Assembly (NCBI GenBank): GCA_002497025.1
Contig: DAMG01000007.1
Coordinates: forward strand, 1,559 to 11,046
Direction of reading: 5' to 3'
Origin: Euryarchaeota archaeon UBA126
GTDB taxonomy: Archaea > Thermoplasmatota > Poseidoniia > Poseidoniales > Thalassarchaeaceae
Length of the DNA stretch: 9,488 nucleotides
Shown here: one piece after another, positions 6,001-9,488 of the stretch
Layout of the letters: each line of letters starts with the position of its first letter
Position numbering within the stretch: the stretch's first letter is position 1
Translations under genes and position numbers: made by a program
Notes under the pieces: generated by a model
The model's database searches: none
What the model saw: only the letters and a program-made list of their open reading frames with translations
Told to the model about the DNA's origin: nothing

Positions 6001-8660
6001 TCGTAACGAGCTATGCCGGTGTTTTCGAAACCAAGGTAGAGAATATCGTCAACTTTGACGGTTCGAGCGCGCTGAGTATCGTCACCCGCTGTCCAAGTCT
6101 CAATGACGGAGAAGTTGTCCATATTTACGATACCAGCACCTTCGTTCCCTCCAGTATATGCCCTGTCTGGGGCCAGCATCTCTATTGTGTACACAAAGCG
6201 ACTTTCAAGACCGTCACCAGAACTTACACAATCTTGGAATTGGTATTGCCAGTTCCATTTACAGGCTCCTCTGTTTGTGCCAGCGTAGAGTCCATCTCCA
6301 TCGCTAGTTACGTCGTAGAATACACTGGGTCTATTCCACCATGAACCACTGGTTGTCAATGTTGTCCAAGTGCTACCATCATATCGAGAGAATGAGCCTT
6401 CTGTGCCGACTAATAGACCTCCGAAATCATCCATTTCTAGGGATAAGACATCGTCATCAGGAAGCGTATTTGTGTCCTGATTCCAGAGGTCGGAAATATC
6501 ACCAGTTAGCCTGTCTACTACAAGAATCCCAAACTCGTACAGCCCAATGTATACTATATCGCCATCAACTGCAACTGGGGTTGCATCCAAATCGTCGGCG
6601 CCAAGAGATTGCCAGGATCCGATGATTGTTGAAGTGGATAATTCTACTCGCATTACTCCCTTGTCTGGGGTGGCCATGTATGCTATTCCGAACCTAGTCG
6701 TGACTGAATTAACAAAGTCGGAATCTAGTCCGTCGGAAGTAGTAATTGTGTCTACTAATGTCATCTGATTAGTATCGATTATGGATATTCCAGACTCGCT
6801 ATGTCCAACTACCAAGTAGCCATTGATCTCGTCAAAGGCTAGGGAACTAACTTCGTTTGAGCTTAATCCAGACACGGTTCCGATGTAACTTCCATCGGTA
6901 TTTTCTAACCTCAAAACTCCAGCATTACTTGTTCCAATCCAAACCTTTCCGTTATCATCTTGTTGAATTGCAACAATTTGGCCGGGGTTGCTAACATAAT
7001 CACGAATATCGATTGGTATCTTCCAGGCACGATCTGCCTCATCATATCGATCGATTATTCTACCGCTTGCAACCCAAATCTCCCCACTCTCGCCATCATT
7101 GATACGAGAGACTACATTCATTCCATCGATTGAGGGGCCACTAACTAGAGTCAGAGTACCAGCGGGATTCTCTGCAATTTGCATTCCAAGAGTTCCGGAA
7201 CCGTCACTGAATAGGGCGGTAGAGGTAATCGGACCCCGGACGGGATGGGCCGGCCATGCTATGGCCATTGCACCATTTCCATACAAACCAAGTTGGGAGA
7301 GTTGATTCTGAGATTGGAAGATTAGCGTATTAGTGTCGTAAGCATGAACCGTGGTACCAGCGAGAATATGGAGCCAACCTGGTGTAAGAGATAAACCGTG
7401 AATTTGATTGGAGGCCAACCAGTTATTTGTTGACCAAGTGGCAATCCAAGATTGTGCAGTCAAGTCCCTACGGTTAATGCCTGAATCAGAGGTTGCGATT
7501 AGGAGATGGTTGCCAACAACCTCGAGGTCGGTAATTTGGTCTGAGGAAAGGAAGTTCTGGGTGCTCCAATCTGTTTGGGAATCGACAGATACAGAAACAC
7601 TACCTGAGGAAGATGAAGTGATGTAATTGAGGATGTGAACTCCTGCATTTGTTGTTGCCAAGTAAACACTATCGCCGATTATCATAATGTCAGAGGGTGT
7701 CTCTATGTTTTGTGTCGGACAGTAATCGTACTCATTCCAAACTGCTTCGCCAACCGGCTTGAAGTGAATAGTACAATTTCCAGCCCCCCATATTGTTCCA
7801 TAATCATCGACTGCTAGTGCATAGATTCCAGCGTTTTGAGAACCCGTAGGGCCCTTTTCATTTGGCATTGTAGAGGAATCATACAAACTACGTGAAAGGA
7901 CTGAACCTTCTTCTGTTCCAATTAGTAAAGTTCCAGCATCATTGTCTATCGCTAATGACCTTCCCATGATTCCTGTTTCAATATCTACAATTGGCTTTTG
8001 AGAACGGGCGTCTAGATGGAGTAGGTCATCGTCGAGTAATATGTACAATCGGCCATCGTGGGGATTTACCGTTGATGCATGGATATCTATGTTGACTGAA
8101 GAGTAGGATACCATTGGGTCGGCTGGCCTTAACGCCTCAATTACCATGTCAGTGAGTGTTACTCCGGCCGGTAATTCCCATGAGGCATCAGAAATTGAGT
8201 TGGGTTTGAGATGAGTGCTTAGAGTACCGTCAAGAACGCTCGGAGGATTATTTTCCATCTCATTCTGCTGACCCAAGTCTCCATAACCTCTCCAATCTAG
8301 AATAGGAGTTTGAGTATCCATGAGAGTAATTTGCGGCTCATTCGCGTAATATCCAGCCGATCCGTTTACTGCAATTTCGAAGGTTAGATTCGAAATTTGT
8401 GCGCCCGGAGCAAATGGCAAGAATAAGTCACTGTAGGCATAGCTCCCATTATCTGGATCGGCACCAGTGGCGACCAAATCAATCCATCCGGTATCGTTAC
8501 TTCCTGAGGCTCCCCATGCAGCCTGCGAAACCTCACGGGCTTCTTGCTCAGAATCTAACTCATTTACACCAGAATATGCAGACCAGGGCAACAAAACCAT
8601 CAGCGTTGCAAGAAGCAAAGCAGACCTCCGCTTGCTCGGCAATTGACGAGGATTAGACAT
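72..8660 (-). CDS. Giant membrane-anchored surface protein with multi-propeller ectodomain and FN3-like repeats
   Basis: A single uninterrupted frame encodes 2862 residues. Its specific role is not recognised. Residues 1-30 look like a signal peptide: basic KRR, a hydrophobic stretch, then WSAYS before Gly31. A beta-rich domain follows (~55-195), then about 35 blade-like repeats (~198-1816) of the pattern GxxLWIGTxxGGIxRYD, resembling two-component-regulator propeller (Reg_prop-type) repeats. A second beta-rich domain (~1825-1960) precedes six FN3-like modules (~1963-2670). One membrane helix (~2703-2722) is followed by Arg-Pro-Arg, which places the C-terminus inside. The tail is very acidic. 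ATG 8660 is the only reasonable start, because an in-frame TAA lies 30 bases upstream (8691-8693) with no other start between. No catalytic motif, kinase, protease or sorting motif such as PGF is visible. Adhesion, polymer binding or environmental sensing are possible, but these are inferences from architecture only. The reading frame is certain; the function is not. Confidence 0.96.
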   Translation of the reverse strand: MSNPRQLPSKRRSALLLATLMVLLPWSAYSGVNELDSEQEAREVSQAAWGASGSNDTGWIDLVATGADPDNGSYAYSDLFLPFAPGAQISNLTFEIAVNGSAGYYANEPQITLMDTQTPILDWRGYGDLGQQNEMENNPPSVLDGTLSTHLKPNSISDASWELPAGVTLTDMVIEALRPADPMVSYSSVNIDIHASTVNPHDGRLYILLDDDLLHLDARSQKPIVDIETGIMGRSLAIDNDAGTLLIGTEEGSVLSRSLYDSSTMPNEKGPTGSQNAGIYALAVDDYGTIWGAGNCTIHFKPVGEAVWNEYDYCPTQNIETPSDIMIIGDSVYLATTNAGVHILNYITSSSSGSVSVSVDSQTDWSTQNFLSSDQITDLEVVGNHLLIATSDSGINRRDLTAQSWIATWSTNNWLASNQIHGLSLTPGWLHILAGTTVHAYDTNTLIFQSQNQLSQLGLYGNGAMAIAWPAHPVRGPITSTALFSDGSGTLGMQIAENPAGTLTLVSGPSIDGMNVVSRINDGESGEIWVASGRIIDRYDEADRAWKIPIDIRDYVSNPGQIVAIQQDDNGKVWIGTSNAGVLRLENTDGSYIGTVSGLSSNEVSSLAFDEINGYLVVGHSESGISIIDTNQMTLVDTITTSDGLDSDFVNSVTTRFGIAYMATPDKGVMRVELSTSTIIGSWQSLGADDLDATPVAVDGDIVYIGLYEFGILVVDRLTGDISDLWNQDTNTLPDDDVLSLEMDDFGGLLVGTEGSFSRYDGSTWTTLTTSGSWWNRPSVFYDVTSDGDGLYAGTNRGACKWNWQYQFQDCVSSGDGLESRFVYTIEMLAPDRAYTGGNEGAGIVNMDNFSVIETWTAGDDTQRARTVKVDDILYLGFENTGIARYDLINNEWLTTWDGDQGYIDDDDVTALVPGLTYGTIWAGGDFGLTLIDVINDVVLISWDRGSNPNGPTLSNSIPADIEIYGDILHYSTQRSTSWWGGGSDSIYRINLTTNTSLTTIEVDDRTGWNGVINGIGIVDDQLWIGIRPTQTWNDGDGTIVRWNMTNESWEDDLATIGNVLRVNARFLGECFPLNTSSCELWVAYGNFILRRFNADTMTLLDEWTDVDGPIRGMEEFEGEYLFASMNGILRWDPVNETWLDSWTPGDGLPSSTEEEFYSMEVVGNDLWLGNMESSGWNSNAQVLRKDGTTGNWSSWDLGTGDIPGGYAADIKVCDDIVHVAIGARFWWGNQGGVARYDLVDHDSDSITNEWISAMTSGNSGLSNNDPRAVTCDEANDILYIAYDTEGVGFDRYNYNTETYLPTLTSADGISEDRIFPGGLLHDNNVLFAAHQYDNQGGISRLITSGTATANGQVLDPGMDGCSIDRAPSSTGQVIYAVGRSGQTTGLNRVDRLDSSGLIASGYDELAGLTSGRVLEIVSNDTHVWITSALDSSSFYGSSILQGELLSNGSVRWEYGYNFQQDVVNEMTLDGETLWVSTAGRGLKAIDLKQRRILSTPPALHAQMDGMIIENNTMYVGLMGNEGSAAGFQTFDTGNRQWGYGSLIAGLPSNLVRDFMVYGDHIMIATHGGIGMYNTTRDDWDNPITTMDGLPSPIITHLHSINTTIQGGGKVLAGGAAGVTVLHGSNLTVLNTLGFNDGLMGNTVSGITEAGPISRVVQNPDGTNSTLYHDAAIFISHNGQGPTRPGVAAWDLTTDMANGSYNIDMIPSNDVRAIVADDWGVHVATDVAPLVHWNGSLMQMETGVSTSSLLSWPPYQMHSDGQYLVVMSPRGLDVVDVDGSHDVISNRVITGLQGGHIDFSGFYAVGNDGLHVYKPVISLQETARENQRRADPLTLLYGGRSWDITNTTHPGMATVLVTPDNPIEIPETSNSAAPGKLPMHVETMTMLAPQRGAWVWARSTSLNYTGSWDLAASNGGIQQAFQSAISAVGPGTSSAILHIQLQSPQDGAMQVRLTYDWERIEVPTVITNLVDRPNDGGGVIEASWLPAEDAAWHAYRLYVWDSTADPLWEPTKEDLDSLSTYIRSDLWSRTNATVTRADNAGVAEQLRDDRQYRAAVVIEYADGSLGVPMTYPQNITPTDEVPDAPAWMTANPVSGGAAGTIFLEWAACTELDQDRVRIWAVQQEITSVFGLSEPFEFHWSTGNTTALQLEGGVPYWFAAVCVDEAGQSSINNATIIGPVVTAGGLDDGIPPASITGTTAFDVPNDEGGRINVTWNANTEEDCTYYAVYALPASGWQPPSTVEGWPVAGYTDSCETTSIIIDSLGTSGLIDGTVYWIGVVAFDDWGNGDVDNVLVVDATPEADFDGEAIPPDRVTGLDAWDYPEDDGSAIDIRWNRSSADDFSFYTVWVSEYPLNDVTEIWESCSENPSECGLVVINQRQFGANFQLEYTAESALYGSSLDSLQVGPIQSMIPLYVTVTIHDVTGNVHLSGLSQHMVLVTPMDNRGDVSPPDRLQPPVLSDRPNDAGNAMFVEFPSSDASDIAEYWIYAVIDTPVLLQRIDDLQPTLIVDREQDLPVLLTEFSAYGDDIATPLVPNRRIYVAVVAVDSSGNAWTDNLANTWIELADELSADPCPECPDVSGIRASWNAAGSLIEVSWDNADDPMYASYYAFVSLDSFDDTRNASLVKSGIRDTILILNEFNGEMIDREDTYWIEIVTYNGEVHTFYADPVEVPPWEESSFGTTQPGDDAAGESWVDRILAGDMNMVIIALSVVMLLIGAMMFIRPRGDSAPEPWEMGALEVELEEQMEREAAGLTDDEDFGADDLEIDGGLVANARRKDGDSSDESKSDYTETMASAGAPLEEDLEPTPSADSGVMDELLGDEDEDLDLGDLDDMADDLNFDELDEEESEDDDIDTSFLDEML
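75..218 (-). other. Highly acidic C-terminal tail of the giant protein
   Basis: The last 48 residues (2815-2862) contain 26 Asp or Glu and no Lys, Arg or His. They include a run of LDLGDLDDMADDLNFDEL type with regularly spaced hydrophobic residues. Upstream, residues ~2733-2753 (WEMGALEVELEEQMEREAAG) look like a short charged helix or coiled coil. The whole post-membrane segment is about 140 residues and appears largely disordered. It could dock a cytoplasmic partner through the Leu/Phe positions. No enzyme domain is recognisable. Confidence 0.75.
492..557 (-). other. C-terminal transmembrane anchor of the giant protein
   Basis: Residues 2703-2722 (NMVIIALSVVMLLIGAMMFI) are the only long hydrophobic stretch after the signal peptide. 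They are followed at once by Arg-Pro-Arg, which by the positive-inside rule places the C-terminus in the cytoplasm. A flexible segment rich in Gly, Asp and Ser separates the helix from the last FN3-like unit. No PGF-type or LPxTG-type motif is present, so the helix itself is probably the permanent anchor. Confidence 0.88.
651..2774 (-). repeat. Six tandem FN3-like modules (residues ~1963-2670)
   Basis: Six Ig-fold-like units are marked by a Pro-x-Asp-Gly/Ala-Gly turn, a beta strand ending in Trp, and a Tyr-containing strand about 10-15 residues later. The marker aromatic falls at W1984, W2105, W2214, W2333, F2473 and W2596, giving a period of about 105-140 residues. The turn reads RPNDGGG at 1972, VPNDEGG in unit 3, PEDDGSA in unit 4 and RPNDAGN at 2461. 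The arrangement is typical of FN3-type spacer modules that lift a binding head away from the membrane. Units 2 and 6 lack the PND turn. Cysteines occur in pairs in several units, for example C2572/C2575, consistent with an extracytoplasmic location. Confidence 0.7.
3213..8069 (-). repeat. About 35 beta-propeller blade repeats (residues ~198-1816)
   Basis: The protein repeats a blade core at about 47-residue intervals. Clear examples start near residue 243 (GTLLIGTEEGSVLSRS), 571 (GKVWIGTSNAGVLRLE), 614 (GYLVVGHSESGISIID), 871 (DDILYLGFENTGIARYD), 918 (GTIWAGGDFGLTLID), 1471 (GETLWVSTAGRGLKAID) and 1559 (GDHIMIATHGGIGMYN). Between cores a linker of the type NxxWxxTWxxxDGLxxxxV recurs, for example near 890, 1136 and 1578. 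These features match the Reg_prop/YVTN-like propeller class. Counting by eye gives 35 cores, with the one near 463-495 and those near 966 and 1669 degenerate. The repeats are diverged at the DNA level, so this is an old duplication and not a recent tandem array. Confidence 0.82.
8571..8660 (-). other. Signal peptide of the giant surface protein
   Basis: Residues 1-30 form a classic tripartite export signal. The n-region is basic (RQLPSKRR), the hydrophobic core is ALLLATLMVLL, and the polar end PWSAYS gives a plausible signal peptidase I site after Ser30 (A-Y-S before Gly). There is no lipobox cysteine, so a lipoprotein anchor is unlikely. The two arginines are not followed by the xFLK pattern of Tat signals, so Sec export is the better reading. 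With the C-terminal helix this gives a type I topology, with about 2670 residues outside the cell. Confidence 0.85.
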
Positions 8661-8713
8661 GGCTACGAACCATCGGCCTACTTGTTCCCATTAAGAAAGG
8701 GTGGGTTAGTTGA

Positions 8714-8720
8714 TTTATAC
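8714..8720 (-). promoter_or_regulatory. TATA-like box for the giant surface-protein gene
   Basis: The minus strand reads GTATAAA here. Archaeal transcription usually begins about 25 bases downstream, which places the start near 8690 and gives a leader of about 30 bases before ATG 8660. No good Shine-Dalgarno sequence lies in that leader. The plus strand reads TTTATAC, which also resembles an archaeal TATA box, so the element could serve the malic enzyme gene with a ~110-base leader. No clear BRE settles the direction. Confidence 0.45.
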
Positions 8721-8726
8721 ATGAGT

Positions 8727-8744
8727 CTCCCTCTAAGGAGGGAG
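8727..8744. promoter_or_regulatory. Perfect inverted repeat between divergent genes (possible operator)
   Basis: CTCCCTC at 8727-8733 and GAGGGAG at 8738-8744 are exact reverse complements around a TAAG loop. The site lies immediately upstream of the TATA-like element of the giant gene and upstream of the malic enzyme gene. That is where a dimeric regulator could act on both. It is not followed by a T tract, so a terminator is unlikely. The 7-bp arms are short enough that chance cannot be excluded. Confidence 0.4.
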
Positions 8745-8776
8745 TGTAGTATCTAGAAAGCGCATTTCAATGGGCC

Positions 8777-8785
8777 GATAAAACA
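8777..8785 (+). promoter_or_regulatory. Weak TATA-like site for the malic enzyme gene
   Basis: GATAAAACA is the most A/T-rich, TATA-like run at a usable distance from ATG 8849. Initiation about 25 bases downstream would fall near 8808 and give a leader of about 40 bases containing the GAGG at 8838-8841. The match is poor, and the stronger TTTATAC at 8714 is the competing candidate. Confidence 0.25.
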
Positions 8786-8848
8786 CTCGAATTGTGTAGG
8801 ATAGCATCAAAGAGGGGTGTATGGCCCGAAGATTCTCGAGGGTCAGGT

Positions 8849-9488
8849 ATGGACGAGGACCGATTGCGTCAGGAGGCGTTGGAATATCACGCTGCTGAAC
8901 CAGCCGGAAAAATCCGAGTGGAGCCAACAAAACCACACGGAACTGCTCGTGAACTCTCGCTAGCATATTCTCCGGGTGTTGCATATCCTTGCGAGGAGAT
9001 CGCTGAAAACCCGGATGATGCTTACAAGTACACCTCGAAGGGGAACTTGGTAGCAGTTGTCAGCAACGGTACAGCAGTACTTGGGTTGGGTGATATTGGT
9101 GCACTTGCCGGAAAACCAGTAATGGAAGGTAAAGGACTCTTGTTCAAGGCATTCGCAGACATCGATGTTTTTGATATCGAGGTTGACCGGACTGATGTTG
9201 ACGAATTTGTCGAAGCGGTGAAGGCGATTGCCCCTACTTTCGGAGGAATCAACCTCGAGGATATCAAGGCGCCAGAATGCTTCGAAATCGAGCGAAGACT
9301 CGTCGCCGAATTAGATATTCCAGTAATGCACGACGACCAACACGGTACTGCAATTATCTCTGGTGCCGCTCTAATCAATGGGTTGGAAGTCGTAGAAAAA
9401 AATGTCTCAGAAGTTAAGGTAGTGATTTCAGGCGCTGGTGCTAGTGCGATTTCTTGTGCTCAGCACTATCTTCGTCTAGGAGTTAATG
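8849..9488 (+). CDS. Malic enzyme (malate dehydrogenase, oxaloacetate-decarboxylating), N-terminal part, truncated by window end
   Basis: The frame gives 213 residues before the right edge and closely resembles MaeB-type malic enzymes, which oxidatively decarboxylate malate to pyruvate with NAD(P)+ in the cytoplasm. Visible hallmarks are AYSPGVA (catalytic-type Tyr40), VSNGTAVLGLGDIGALAGKP, then MEGKG (conserved Lys95) and FADIDVFDIEV. The metal-site motif NLEDIKAP has E137/D138, and MHDDQHGTAIIS has D162/D163. The nucleotide-binding loop GAGASA (195-200) opens the Rossmann domain just before the edge. ATG 8849 is the first ATG in a frame open only from 8750, and a weak GAGG lies 7 bases upstream. 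The N-terminus matches the compact bacterial/archaeal form. Cofactor preference, and whether a phosphotransacetylase-like C-terminal domain follows (as in E. coli MaeB), cannot be seen. It is transcribed divergently from the giant surface-protein gene. Confidence 0.96.
   Translation, partial: MDEDRLRQEALEYHAAEPAGKIRVEPTKPHGTARELSLAYSPGVAYPCEEIAENPDDAYKYTSKGNLVAVVSNGTAVLGLGDIGALAGKPVMEGKGLLFKAFADIDVFDIEVDRTDVDEFVEAVKAIAPTFGGINLEDIKAPECFEIERRLVAELDIPVMHDDQHGTAIISGAALINGLEVVEKNVSEVKVVISGAGASAISCAQHYLRLGVN

Noticed and set aside
8736..8750. AAGGAGGGAGTG resembling a strong ribosome binding site
   Set aside because: The only start next to it is a GTG followed at once by TAG, so it does not serve a gene. 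It is better explained as one arm of the inverted repeat.
8783..8797. ACAC ... GTGT partial palindrome upstream of the malic enzyme gene
   Set aside because: Only four base pairs match around a seven-base centre, which is easily expected by chance.
8821..8898. Short plus-strand frame of 25 codons preceded by a purine-rich GAGGGGTG, as a possible leader peptide for the malic enzyme gene
   Set aside because: The purine run is only one base from the ATG, too close for a normal Shine-Dalgarno. The frame overlaps the malic enzyme start out of frame and has no regulatory peptide pattern.
8733..8984. Minus-strand open frame of 83 codons spanning the intergenic region and malic enzyme start
   Set aside because: It overlaps the malic enzyme start antisense, covers the likely promoter region and has no recognisable features.
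9022..9378. Minus-strand open frame of 118 codons at the right side
   Set aside because: It is the antisense shadow of the malic enzyme gene, whose catalytic and metal-binding motifs are on the plus strand.

Overview
The window looks like a piece of a marine archaeal genome, most likely Thermoplasmatota of the Marine Group II type (Ca. Poseidoniales). This is inference. It rests on moderate GC, a TATA-like promoter element, a very large secreted beta-propeller/FN3-like surface protein with a C-terminal anchor and strongly acidic tail, and many N-x-S/T sequons. I could not confirm it with a marker gene or a database search.

Layout. About 90% of the window is one intact minus-strand gene, 8660 down to 72, encoding a 2862-residue surface protein. 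In order it has a signal peptide, a beta-rich N-terminal domain, about 35 propeller blade repeats (residues ~198-1816), a second beta-rich domain, six FN3-like modules (~1963-2670), one membrane helix (~2703-2722) and a 140-residue acidic tail predicted to be cytoplasmic. Downstream of its stop, the first 71 bases hold a short spacer and possibly the first nine codons of another minus-strand gene running off the left edge.

A 188-bp divergent intergenic region (8661-8848) separates the giant gene from a plus-strand malic enzyme gene (8849 to the right edge, truncated). The spacer holds a TATA-like element (8714-8720), a perfect 7-bp inverted repeat with a 4-nt loop (8727-8744) and a weak second TATA-like site near 8778.

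How the genes work together. The malic enzyme is central carbon metabolism, converting malate to pyruvate. The giant protein is a surface structure or receptor-like protein of unknown ligand. Nothing links the two functionally beyond their shared divergent promoter region. No RNA genes, CRISPR arrays, insertion sequences or integrases are visible.
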